From the NCBI RefSeq assembly GCF_002954405.1, contig NZ_MQWC01000004.1, forward strand, positions 2,035,909 to 2,099,908: a stretch of 64,000 bases of DNA, in the 5' to 3' direction. The notes beneath the pieces are model-generated. The model saw only the letters and a program-made list of their open reading frames with translations, was not told the DNA's origin and searched no databases. The position numbers and the translations under genes are program-made. Positions within the stretch are counted from its first letter, which is position 1. Each line of letters starts with the position of its first letter. Positions 45,890-53,877 of this stretch are shown piece after piece. This DNA comes from Salinibacter sp. 10B. Lineage in GTDB: Bacteria > Bacteroidota > Rhodothermia > Rhodothermales > Salinibacteraceae.

Positions 45890-46711
45890 TCACCTGAACC
45901 TTGGGCCGGTGTGGAGGTCGTTTCGGCCCTGCTCGACCCGTGCCCTCAACGTTGGGATGCGACGGCGCCGCGTGAACGCCATCCGCCCGATGGTCCACAG
46001 AATCTTGGCCGAGGCCTTCACGGTGCCCTGAATGGTGCCGGTGATTTTCGAAACGCCCACCCGCCGCCGGTAGGAGACAGGAACCTCCTCCGTGCGCAGC
46101 CCCGCCTCTACGGCCTTGATCTGCATCTCAATGGTCCACCCGAAGGTTTTGTCCTGCATGTCCAGCGCCCGCAGGTCGCGGAAGCGGATGGCCCGAAACG
46201 GGCCGAGGTCGGTGTACTCCGCCCCCCAGACCCATCGCATGAGTGTACACGCCAGCCGGTTGCCAATCTGGGCCTGCGGCAGCAGGGCCCCCGGTTCCGT
46301 CTCGCCCCGAATGCGGGACCCCACCACGAAATCAGCGTCGTCGTTCACAATCGGCTCGACGAGTCGCGTCATCTCCTCCGGATGATCGCTGTAGTCGCCG
46401 TCGAGGAAGACGACAATGTCCGGTTGCCGGGCCTTCGCATACTCGATCCCGCGCAGGCAGGCGTAACCGTATCCCTGCCGTTCTTCAGTGAGGACAGTGG
46501 CCCCGGCGGCCCGGGCGTTATCCTCCGTCTCGTCGGTGGAGGCATTGTTGACGACCACCACCTCGTCTGCAACGTCATCGGGAATGTCGCCAATCACCTG
46601 GCCGATGGCACGCGCTTCGTTGAAAGCAGGAATAATGACAAGGGTAGTCACGGGACGATCGGCCGAACGAGAAAAAGACGAGGAGTCCGCTCTATGGGAC
46701 GCAAGCCCCAA
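45890..46711 (-). CDS. Family 2 glycosyltransferase (273 aa)
   Basis: Transfers a sugar, probably to a polyprenyl phosphate or another lipid-linked acceptor. GT-A fold motifs: TTLVIIPAFNEARAIGQVIG, VVVVNNASTDETED, the acidic GDYSDHPEEM with DGD (metal-nucleotide binding), FVVGSRIRGETEPGALLPQAQIGNRLACTLMRW, and YTDLGPFRAIRF, as in the DPM1-like subgroup. No strong C-terminal membrane helices are present. Start at 46711 (MGLASH) is kept, but GTG 46651 (VTTLVII), closer to the conserved core, is an alternative and would remove a Ser-rich 20-residue tail. Confidence 0.85.
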   Translation of the reverse strand: MGLASHRADSSSFSRSADRPVTTLVIIPAFNEARAIGQVIGDIPDDVADEVVVVNNASTDETEDNARAAGATVLTEERQGYGYACLRGIEYAKARQPDIVVFLDGDYSDHPEEMTRLVEPIVNDDADFVVGSRIRGETEPGALLPQAQIGNRLACTLMRWVWGAEYTDLGPFRAIRFRDLRALDMQDKTFGWTIEMQIKAVEAGLRTEEVPVSYRRRVGVSKITGTIQGTVKASAKILWTIGRMAFTRRRRIPTLRARVEQGRNDLHTGPRFR

Positions 46712-46881
46712 TGGACGTTACGGAAAGTGCGATTTGCATTGAGCGTTCCTCGTGAGGGATCGAGAAAAACCCCCGGTCTTCCAGGACCAACCAGACGATT
46801 GTTCACTGACGGCAGACCGCCGCATCGTTATTAAAGAAACACTGCAAGGCAGAGGGCCTTGGCCGGGAAAATCAGTATACA

Positions 46882-46912
46882 GGACAATCGGTTGTCCGCG
46901 GTCGGCCGACCG
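46882..46912. repeat. Two adjacent palindromes
   Basis: GGACAA TCGG TTGTCC at 46882-46897 is directly followed by the perfect 14-bp palindrome CGGTCGGCCGACCG at 46899-46912. They lie 31 bp after the acetyltransferase stop on the minus strand, in the 230-bp gap before the glycosyltransferase. Possibly a terminator hairpin (TGTATACTGATTTT follows on the minus strand) or a binding site. Confidence 0.45.
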
Positions 46913-46943
46913 GGAACCGGCCTAAGAAGCCATCTCCCGGTCA

Positions 46944-47438
46944 CTACGCCTCCGCCGCAGCCATCTCTTCAATCGCCTCCTCGTTCATGCGCATCGTCGT
47001 CCAGTCGTCCATCGGCTCAGCGCCCACCTCCTCGTAGAAGTCGATCGCGTCTTCATTCCAGTCCAGCACCGCCCACTCCATCCGGCGGCACCCGCGTGCC
47101 TCCGCAATCTCCGCACATCGCTGCAACAGCGCAAAGCCAATGCCCTCGCCCCGGTACGTCGACTTTACGAAGAGGTCCTCCACGTAGAGTCCCGCGTTGG
47201 TGAGGAACGTGGAATAGTTGTGGAAGAAGAGCGCAAATCCCACCGCCGTGCCGCTGTCCGTCTCCGCAATCAGCGCCTCACATCCTGTGAGCGCTTCCTC
47301 CGACAAATGCTCGCGCAGGAGATGCACGCTGGGCTCAGCCTCGTCCATCAGTCGCTCGTAGGCGGCCAGCTCCAGGATGAGATCTTGCAGCGTCTCGGCA
47401 TCGTCGGGGGTGGCCTTTCGGATCGTTGCTACAGCCAT
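46944..47438 (-). CDS. GNAT-family N-acetyltransferase (164 aa)
   Basis: Transfers an acetyl group from acetyl-CoA to an amine. The segment LYVEDLFVKSTYRGEGIGFALLQR contains the acetyl-CoA-binding RGEGIG loop. The surrounding AYERLMDEAEPS near the start, and VEDLFVKSTYRGEGIG and WAVLDWNEDAIDFYEEVGA, resemble the diamine/spermidine acetyltransferase subgroup (SAT1-like), suggesting polyamine or amino acid substrates; this is by resemblance only. Start ATG 47438 (MAVATIRKATPDD). The tail MNEEAIEEMAAAEA is acidic. Confidence 0.85.
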   Translation of the reverse strand: MAVATIRKATPDDAETLQDLILELAAYERLMDEAEPSVHLLREHLSEEALTGCEALIAETDSGTAVGFALFFHNYSTFLTNAGLYVEDLFVKSTYRGEGIGFALLQRCAEIAEARGCRRMEWAVLDWNEDAIDFYEEVGAEPMDDWTTMRMNEEAIEEMAAAEA

Positions 47439-47540
47439 CGTTGTGCTACGGGTGAGTGGAAGGGCCAGCCTCGGTCATAGCAGCTGCGTTCGGTCGGAAC
47501 CGTTAAACGCAGGACGTTGAACCACGAAACGTGGAACGCG

Positions 47541-49085
47541 CTATCGATATCGGCTCAGCGGGTCGTCATCGTCGTCGTCATCGAAGCCCTCGTCCGGCAT
47601 GCCACCGTCGCCGAGCGAGGACAGCATCGAGCCCATGATGTCGTCGTAGGACTGTACGCCGTCGCCAATCTCCTTCCCGATGAGTGAGTTCTGGTGGAGC
47701 GCCTCCAGGACGAACTCCATTGTCACGAGCCGCTCGGCGTCCGAATCGGGCGTCGCGTGCTGTTCGACGAGATCATACAGCCCGTCGATCTGCGTCAGGG
47801 TCTCGGCGTAGGTGTCGTCGCTCATGTCCTGCTCCAGGTCCACCGAGTGGCCGTCGGCAAACCAGTCCAGCACGTCCTGGTAGGCCGGGCGGCCCTTCTC
47901 CTTGTCATCCGGGTCGGGGAAGTAGCGGGTGTAGATGGCGCGGATGGCCTGCCCGATGAGCGAAAGCGCCACGTTTTGCGCCCCCTCCTGCTCCCCCTCG
48001 TAGACGAGTTCGACCTTACCGGTAATGGCCGGTGCCACATGCATGAGGTCGCTGATGCGAACCGTCGTTTCCTCCTCCCCGTTCAGCAGCGCGCGGCGCT
48101 CGGCAGCCGAGAGCAGCGCCTCCATCGCCGCCCGCGTCACACGCACCGAGACGCCCGACGTCTGGTCAATGTACTCGCTCTCGCGGGCCTCGAACGCAAT
48201 CTGCTCGATGATCTCGCGGAAGAAGTGGGGCACGTGCACGTCAATGGCGGCCTCGCCGTCGTCGGACGCTCGGTCGATCCAGGCCTCCTGCTCGGTAATC
48301 GCCATCCCCGTATCCAGCGTCTTCGGGTAGTGGGTGATGATCTGGCTGTCGATCCGGTCCTTGAGCGGCGTCACCAGGTTGCCGCGACTCGTGTAGTCCT
48401 CCGGGTTGGCCGAGAAGACCATCATCACGTCGAGCGGAAATCGCACGTTGAATCCGCGGATCTGAATGTCCTGCTCCTCCATGATGTTGAACAGGCCCAC
48501 CTGAATGCGGGGCTGGAGGTCCGGCAGCTCGTTAATCGCGAAGATGCCGCGATTCGTGCGCGGGATAATGCCGAAGTGGATGACCTCCTCATCGGCGTAG
48601 GTGAGGCGCTTGTTGGCGGCCTTGATGGGGTCGATGTCGCCGATGAGGTCCGCGATCGTGGTGTCGGGCGTCGCCAGCTTTTCGCCGTAGCGGGCCTCGC
48701 GCGGCAGCCACTCGATCGGCGTCTCATCACCGTGCTCGTCCACGACCTCGCGCCCCTGCTTCGTCACCGGCTCGAACGGATTCTCGTTCAGCGGGGTGTC
48801 CGCAAGCACCGGGATGTAGTCGTCCAGCAGGTCTGGTAGCATCCGGATGAGGCGCGTCTTGGCCTGCCCACGGAGGCCGAGCAGAATGAGATCGTGCTTG
48901 GCCAGAATGGCATTCTGGATCTGCGGAATCACCGTCTGGTCGTAGCCCAGAATGCCGGGAAAGATGTTCTCGTCGGCACGCAGCTTTGCAATCAAATTCG
49001 CCCGCATCTCGTCCTTCACGGAGCGAACCTGGTAGCCGGAGGCCTTCAACTCGCCGAGGGTCGAAAGATCAGTCGGGGCAGACAT
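47541..49085 (-). CDS. Magnesium-chelatase/MoxR-type AAA+ ATPase (514 aa)
   Basis: A cytoplasmic AAA+ ATPase of the ChlI/MoxR group, which usually acts on a VWA-domain partner; none is adjacent here. Motifs: FPGILGYDQTVIPQIQNAILAKHDLILLGLRGQAKTRLIRMLP with a Walker A of GLRGQAKT (Ala where Gly is common, shared with related proteins), INELPDLQPRIQVGLFNIMEE as Walker B region, and VFSANPEDYTSRGNLVTPLKDR as sensor 1. C-terminal residues are acidic with a run DDDDDDDP. Start MSAPTDLSTLGELKASGYQ at 49085 is chosen; the upstream frame to 49229 has no recognisable content. Confidence 0.85.
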   Translation of the reverse strand: MSAPTDLSTLGELKASGYQVRSVKDEMRANLIAKLRADENIFPGILGYDQTVIPQIQNAILAKHDLILLGLRGQAKTRLIRMLPDLLDDYIPVLADTPLNENPFEPVTKQGREVVDEHGDETPIEWLPREARYGEKLATPDTTIADLIGDIDPIKAANKRLTYADEEVIHFGIIPRTNRGIFAINELPDLQPRIQVGLFNIMEEQDIQIRGFNVRFPLDVMMVFSANPEDYTSRGNLVTPLKDRIDSQIITHYPKTLDTGMAITEQEAWIDRASDDGEAAIDVHVPHFFREIIEQIAFEARESEYIDQTSGVSVRVTRAAMEALLSAAERRALLNGEEETTVRISDLMHVAPAITGKVELVYEGEQEGAQNVALSLIGQAIRAIYTRYFPDPDDKEKGRPAYQDVLDWFADGHSVDLEQDMSDDTYAETLTQIDGLYDLVEQHATPDSDAERLVTMEFVLEALHQNSLIGKEIGDGVQSYDDIMGSMLSSLGDGGMPDEGFDDDDDDDPLSRYR

Positions 49086-49384
49086 AGGGAAGCGGGGTAC
49101 GTACAAAAGACCAGGAGGGATGCCGGATTGGCGAGGCGCGAACTGGCACGCAGGCCCCAAATGGCTGTTCCCCTCTTCGGTCCATTGCACCGGAAGAATT
49201 ACACCTTCGGCGAAGTGCGTTTGCCTCACTCCCGCATCGTGCCTGACAGGGTGGCCCCGGGTCTCCCCTCGTTACGGAAATATTGTGTTCAATTGGATCT
49301 GTCGCCCTTACCTCGCATTCAGGCGGGCAGGTTTCAACTGGAAACCAACTGTCGTCTAGCCCTGTCATCCATTTCGCTCTGCTC

Positions 49385-49870
49385 ATGACCTACGTCTCTC
49401 GCGTTCTGTCCCTAGCCGCACTGGCCTTTGTGCTCAGCGCCGCTGTGTCTTCCGTCCACGCCCAGCGCACCTCCGGGGCCGTGGGCCTCGGTGGTCAGGT
49501 AGGCGAACCCTCCGGCGTGACGCTGAAGGTCCACAATGCCGGGGCGCCGTCCTATGATTTTCTGGCGGCGTGGAGCAGTGTCAGTGACTTCTTTTTCCTG
49601 AACGGCCACGCGCTCTTTGAGAAGCCCCTCCCCGCCGAGAACGTCGAGCAACCCCTGGAGTGGTTCATTGGCCCGGGTGCGTACGTTGGTGTTTTCGAAG
49701 CCGGTCCTCAGGACGGAGAGGCCGTATTCGGGATCAGCGGCACCATTGGAGTCCAGATGGTGCTGGCCGAACACTTCGAACTGTACCTGCAAGCCACACC
49801 CCGATTCAACCTCGCTCCGGAGACGGACGGGGATCTCGGCGGCGGGCTCGGCCTCCGGTACTACTTCTAA
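49385..49870 (+). CDS. Small outer-membrane beta-barrel-like protein (161 aa)
   Basis: Signal peptide residues 1-26 (LSAAVSSVHAQ) fixes the start at ATG 49385. The mature protein is Gly-rich and composed of alternating strands (AVGLGGQVGEPSGVTLKVHN, FGISGTIGVQMVLAEHFELYLQATPRFNL) ending with a C-terminal GGGLGLRYYF, a last strand with terminal Phe typical of outer-membrane barrels. No close family is recognised. It is convergent with the TonB receptor gene, with an 11-bp gap between the stop codons. Confidence 0.8.
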   Translation: MTYVSRVLSLAALAFVLSAAVSSVHAQRTSGAVGLGGQVGEPSGVTLKVHNAGAPSYDFLAAWSSVSDFFFLNGHALFEKPLPAENVEQPLEWFIGPGAYVGVFEAGPQDGEAVFGISGTIGVQMVLAEHFELYLQATPRFNLAPETDGDLGGGLGLRYYF

Positions 49871-49880
49871 CCCCCCAACA

Positions 49881-52460
49881 TTACGGAAACCGATACCTCA
49901 ACTCTACGAACATGCTGCGCGTGGCGGCCGGGTAGAAGCGCGGGCCGCTCGCGCCCCGGACGCCGTGCTGCAACACATGGGCGTCGAGCAGGTTGTCGGC
50001 GTTGAGCTGAAGCTGAAGGCCCTCGAACGGCGTGTGTGCGGGGGCCTCGTAGGTGAGCGAGGCGCCAAGCAAGGCGTACGGATCGATCGTGCGAGCGTCG
50101 GTCTCCTTAACGACCAGATCGCCACCGTCAACGGTCGCGGCGTCCCCGCCGGAGTTGTCGACGTACTGACGGCCCACGACCCGCACGTTGAGCGACGCGG
50201 TGAGCCCCTGCCACGTGTACGACGTGCGCAAATTGGCCAGTTGTTCAGGCGAAGATGCAATCGGGTTGCCGTCACGTTCGAGGGCGACGGTCGTGTCCCC
50301 CAGCGTCCGGTACTCGGTGAAGTCGATGAACCGGGTACGGGCAATCATCGCATTGCCCGAAAGGGTCCATCCGGGCACCAGTTGCACGCTGCCCTCCAGT
50401 TCTAGGCCCGCGTGTCGGCTCCGATCGGCATTGCCAGTCCGGGGCACCCCGAACTGCGTAACCCCACCGCTCGGGACAATCTCATTCCAGAATTCCATCC
50501 AAAAGCCGTTGGCCGAGAGGCGGTAACGACGTCGATTCAGAGAGCCGCCGACCTCCACGTCTACCAGATGCTCCGGCTCGATGAGGGGCCGGTCGTAGTC
50601 GAATGAACCGTCCATCCCCCGCTCAAACTGCGGCGTCGCCCCCGCCGGTCCTTCGCCTCCGTCATAGAGCTGGGTACGGCGAGGTTCTCGACTGGCAAAA
50701 GCAATGCTCGCGTAGGTGCTGAACGGCTGATCCGGAAAGAGTGTAACGCCCAGGCGCGGGTTCGCAAAGAAATAAGGCACCGTGAAGTTGTGCGCCTGCA
50801 GGTTCTTGCGATCGAACGTCTTTTCGTCGTAGAAGCGGTAGCGGCGCCAGGTGAGTTGCAGATCGGCCTGCACGGCCAGCCGATCCACAGGCCGGAAGAG
50901 GTGGGCACCAAAAGCAGACGTAATGATCTTTTCGCCCCGGTACTGCCAGAGCCGATGATCGGCTTCCGGCCCCACCACTGCATCCGGAATCATGGACCCG
51001 GCCCGCTGAATACGCCCCCATCGCAGGGATCGATGCAGACGCGCCTCGACGCCCACCGTCGTCTTCGTCGTCCCGCTCTCATACACCAGCGTCGGAATCC
51101 AGCCCCACTGGTGCTGGTCGAGCGTGCCCCGCACAACCACGTCGTCGGGCGTGAGACCGAAGGCAAAAAGGGGAGCAGCACGCTCAGCGTCGCTCAGCCG
51201 TCGGCCGTCAAGGGTGACGTCGTCCGGAAGACGCAGATAATCGGCGGATCGGTAATTGGCACCGTAGTCGAAGTAGCCGACGCCCCGAATCCAGAAGGCC
51301 GTCTGGTCAAGCGACCAGTCCGGCGACACGCGCCACTCATGATTGAGGTGGACCTGGGGCGGTCGAAAGCGCTCTTGGTCGTTGGCGGCAGCACTCGGAT
51401 TCTGCCGGCGCGCCGTCTCGTTGTCGTTGGCCGACTTTGGAATGCCACTAAACGCCAATCCGTCCATCTGCAATCCCCCAAAGGCCTGGATTTTGAGGGT
51501 GGACCGCTCACCGTAGCGCGCAATTCCGCCGAAGAAGCGATTGAACTCGGTCCACGCATTGCGGCGGTAGCCGTCCGACACGACGCGGCTGACGCGAGCG
51601 TTGAGAACATAGCGATCGCCGAGCAGGCCGCTGTTGGCCGTCACCGAGTAGCGCTGCGTGTCGAACGACCCGGCCCCCGTGCGAACGCGAAGGTACGGCT
51701 CCGGCTCGAACGGATCGGTGACGATGTTGATGGCCCCGCCGATGCCTACGGAGCCGTACAGCGACGCCCCCGCCCCACGCTGCACCTGCACGTCCTCGAT
51801 CGAAGATTCCATGCCGTAGAGGTTCACCCAGAACACGTTGAAGTCCTCTGGGTCGTTCTGCGGCACGCCGTTGATCGACACCGCAATTCGGCGTTGGTCG
51901 AAGCCGCGGATGGAGAGGGTCGAATACCCGATCCCATTGCCGTTTTCGGAATAGGAGGTGGTCGACGGCATCTCTTCCAGCAGTGCCGGGAGATCCTGAA
52001 CCCCGAGGCGTCGGTCCACCTCGTCGGTCGTGAGGTTGCTGACGGTAACGGGGGCGACCCGTTGCTGCGCCCGTCGCGTGGAAATGACGACCTCGTCCTG
52101 GGCCAGCGAGCGGGGATGGAGCGCAATCGTGTCGCGCCTCGTCTCGCCGGCAGCAAGGATGAGGCGTTCGGTGTGGCGCTCGTAGCCCACGAAGCTCACC
52201 GCAAGCCGGTAGCGGCCCGGAGCCACGCCGCGCAGGATAAACCGACCGGTTGAATCCGTGGAGGTCCCGTAGCGACGCTGCCCGGTGGCCGGATTGCGCA
52301 GGACCACGTTTGCTCCGGGTAAAGGTTGAGACGGATCAGACTCAACCACGCGTCCGATAACGGCCGCCGATTGGGTAGACTGGCCGTGCGCCGGAAGGAG
52401 CGCAGCAACACTAAACAAAAGGACAAAAACGAACGACTGGAGAGAACGAAGCAAGATCAT
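49881..52460 (-). CDS. TonB-dependent receptor under TPP control, probably thiamin uptake (859 aa)
   Basis: Outer-membrane active transporter. Signal peptide residues 1-27 (LLPAHGQ) fixes the start at 52460. A carboxypeptidase-like beta domain (VIGRVVESDPSQPLPGANVVLR) is followed by the plug (DEVVISTRRAQQRVAPVTVSNLTTDEVDRR, SIRGFDQRRIAVSINGVPQNDPEDFNVFWVNLYG, RGAGASLYGSVGIGGAINIVTDPF) and a beta-barrel ending in FVELRYRFP. A TPP riboswitch lies 125 bp upstream on the same strand (52585-52676), so the gene should be turned off when thiamin diphosphate is plentiful and the cargo is probably thiamin or a precursor. The inner-membrane partner is not in this window. Confidence 0.92.
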   Translation of the reverse strand: MILLRSLQSFVFVLLFSVAALLPAHGQSTQSAAVIGRVVESDPSQPLPGANVVLRNPATGQRRYGTSTDSTGRFILRGVAPGRYRLAVSFVGYERHTERLILAAGETRRDTIALHPRSLAQDEVVISTRRAQQRVAPVTVSNLTTDEVDRRLGVQDLPALLEEMPSTTSYSENGNGIGYSTLSIRGFDQRRIAVSINGVPQNDPEDFNVFWVNLYGMESSIEDVQVQRGAGASLYGSVGIGGAINIVTDPFEPEPYLRVRTGAGSFDTQRYSVTANSGLLGDRYVLNARVSRVVSDGYRRNAWTEFNRFFGGIARYGERSTLKIQAFGGLQMDGLAFSGIPKSANDNETARRQNPSAAANDQERFRPPQVHLNHEWRVSPDWSLDQTAFWIRGVGYFDYGANYRSADYLRLPDDVTLDGRRLSDAERAAPLFAFGLTPDDVVVRGTLDQHQWGWIPTLVYESGTTKTTVGVEARLHRSLRWGRIQRAGSMIPDAVVGPEADHRLWQYRGEKIITSAFGAHLFRPVDRLAVQADLQLTWRRYRFYDEKTFDRKNLQAHNFTVPYFFANPRLGVTLFPDQPFSTYASIAFASREPRRTQLYDGGEGPAGATPQFERGMDGSFDYDRPLIEPEHLVDVEVGGSLNRRRYRLSANGFWMEFWNEIVPSGGVTQFGVPRTGNADRSRHAGLELEGSVQLVPGWTLSGNAMIARTRFIDFTEYRTLGDTTVALERDGNPIASSPEQLANLRTSYTWQGLTASLNVRVVGRQYVDNSGGDAATVDGGDLVVKETDARTIDPYALLGASLTYEAPAHTPFEGLQLQLNADNLLDAHVLQHGVRGASGPRFYPAATRSMFVELRYRFP

Positions 52461-52517
52461 CGTCGCGCCAAGCAGATGTGAACGAGCAAGCGGCGCGCCG
52501 ATGGGGGACAATACAAA

Positions 52518-52549
52518 CGCCGCCACCATCGACACGGATGGGGGCGGCG
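52518..52549 (-). promoter_or_regulatory. Likely expression-platform hairpin of the TPP riboswitch
   Basis: On the minus strand CGCCGCCCCCATC pairs with GATGGTGGCGGCG (12 of 13) around a 6-nt loop, followed by TTTGTATTGT. It lies between the riboswitch core and the receptor start codon, where a terminator or switching hairpin is expected. The T-tract is moderate. Confidence 0.5.
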
Positions 52550-52584
52550 ACAACCGAACTGGCCCGCCACGGACCAGCCATCGC

Positions 52585-52676
52585 CTGCTTCTTCCCTACG
52601 CCGGTATGAACCGGGTCAGGTTCGAAGGGTACGGTCTCAGCCCCGACGCAGCAGCGCGCCGGGACGCCCCCAGCAG
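52585..52676 (-). promoter_or_regulatory. TPP riboswitch (THI element)
   Basis: Read on the minus strand: P1 CTGCT/AGCAG, then the highly conserved GGGGCTGAGA and ACCCTTCGAACCTGACCCGG, followed by TTCATACCGGCGTAGGGAA. These are the signature CTGAGA and ACCTGA...GCGTAGGGAA core sequences of the thiamin pyrophosphate riboswitch. It precedes a TonB-dependent receptor, a frequent arrangement in Bacteroidetes. Length about 92 nt. Confidence 0.97.
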
Positions 52677-52865
52677 TCATTTCAAATGTCAATTCGGATA
52701 CCGGAGGCGGCACCGCGTGTTTCTGCGCCCGGAGGACGCTATTGGCTCAGCTATGGATGAATTACAGATTCAGATGGACGCACTAATACGGCGAGTTCCT
52801 TTTGAGCACAACCATTCGGTGCAAAACATGGTCGCCGGTATAAGCCAACCATCCCTGATGCGGGC
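52677..52865. other. Short intergenic stretch upstream of the riboswitch
   Basis: About 190 bp between the DUF429 gene end and the riboswitch. It presumably carries the promoter of the receptor transcript on the minus strand. No gene or hairpin seen. Confidence 0.35.
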
Positions 52866-53609
52866 TCACCGCCAGATTTCCATGCGCAATCCCTGTGCAC
52901 TTTCTGGGGCCGGTTCGGTCTCCGGTGGGCACCGCTCGGCTGTGCCCTCACGAATCCGCCGGGCCGTCCAGCAGGCGGCATGGGCATCGATCACATCGTC
53001 TGCCCCGAGCGCTCCTTCTGCGACCGCTGCGACGGCCTCCTCAACGTCCGGAATCCCATTTTTCTGCAACAAGCGCACGCGCTCATCGCGCCCCTCCCGG
53101 CTCTTCTTTTTCGCCTCAACCGGCGCGTCCCCATTCATAGCATAGAAAGAGAGCTCGGGATGTACCTCGCGGACGCGCTGCTGGCGCTGAGGAGTCATCC
53201 GTGCAGCCAGGGCCCGCAGCTTCGGCAGCAGGTGGAAGGCCTGCTTCGAAAGACCGGGCGCGTCCGGTCCGCTGGCGCGATTGCGACGGAGAGCCTCCTC
53301 GTAGGTATCAGCCTGAAGAGTGTCGTACGCGGGGGCCGAAAAAACACTCGCCCCGCGCGGATGCCCCAACAGCTTGCGCGCAGCCTGGTCGCAGGCCCGT
53401 CCGCCCGGCTCGGCCTGCTCCGGGCACCCAATCACCATGTCGATGCCCGTCACCGCTGGCGCCTCCGGCAGATCGAGCAGCGCCTCCACGGCGTCCACCG
53501 TGCGTCGCCGTATCGTCCCGGTCGTGGGTTGCCAAAGCACAATGGCCCAACCGTCTCGAAACCCATCAGCCCCGGCCACCCACTCTGCTGAGGAAGCCTC
53601 GTCGGTCAT
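52866..53609 (-). CDS. DUF429 protein, predicted RNase H-fold nuclease (247 aa)
   Basis: Member of DUF429 (predicted nuclease of the RNase H fold, COG4923-like). Recognisable segments: WVAGADGFRDGWAIVL with the conserved D near residue 14, VTGIDMVIGCPEQ, ACDQAARKLLG, SVFSAPAYDTL, the highly conserved GLSKQAFHLLPKL, and REVHPELSFYAMNG. The acidic residues Asp14, Asp-57-type (GIDM) and Glu in REVHPE suggest a metal-binding active site. The biological function of the family is unknown. The start ATG 53609 is well placed relative to the conserved region. No obvious link to the riboswitch-controlled gene. Confidence 0.85.
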   Translation of the reverse strand: MTDEASSAEWVAGADGFRDGWAIVLWQPTTGTIRRRTVDAVEALLDLPEAPAVTGIDMVIGCPEQAEPGGRACDQAARKLLGHPRGASVFSAPAYDTLQADTYEEALRRNRASGPDAPGLSKQAFHLLPKLRALAARMTPQRQQRVREVHPELSFYAMNGDAPVEAKKKSREGRDERVRLLQKNGIPDVEEAVAAVAEGALGADDVIDAHAACWTARRIREGTAERCPPETEPAPESAQGLRMEIWR

Positions 53610-53777
53610 CGCATTGATCTGCGTCTCTATTCCGGTCGAACCCGTTGCTCTGAACCCGGAGAGACCGCTTCCGATCCGCAGTGCGTTCCGTACGCCCCCC
53701 TCTCTCCGAGCAACGTCCCCTCAACGCCCGTCCTCCTTTTTCTTCAAAAAGGAAACGACGACACCAATCTCCGGCCC

Positions 53778-53815
53778 CAAAAGAAAATGCCCGTCCCCCT
53801 TCTCGGGACGGGCAT
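53778..53815 (-). terminator. Rho-independent terminator of the metzincin lipoprotein gene
   Basis: On the minus strand ATGCCCGTCCC pairs perfectly with GGGACGGGCAT (11 bp, 7-nt loop) and is followed by TTTCTTTT. It lies 63 bp past the stop of the lipoprotein gene. Confidence 0.88.
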
Positions 53816-53877
53816 ACCGACTGGACGTCTTGAATCAGCTTCAAACCGCCGGCCGGTAGGGTCGCTCCACAGAATCG

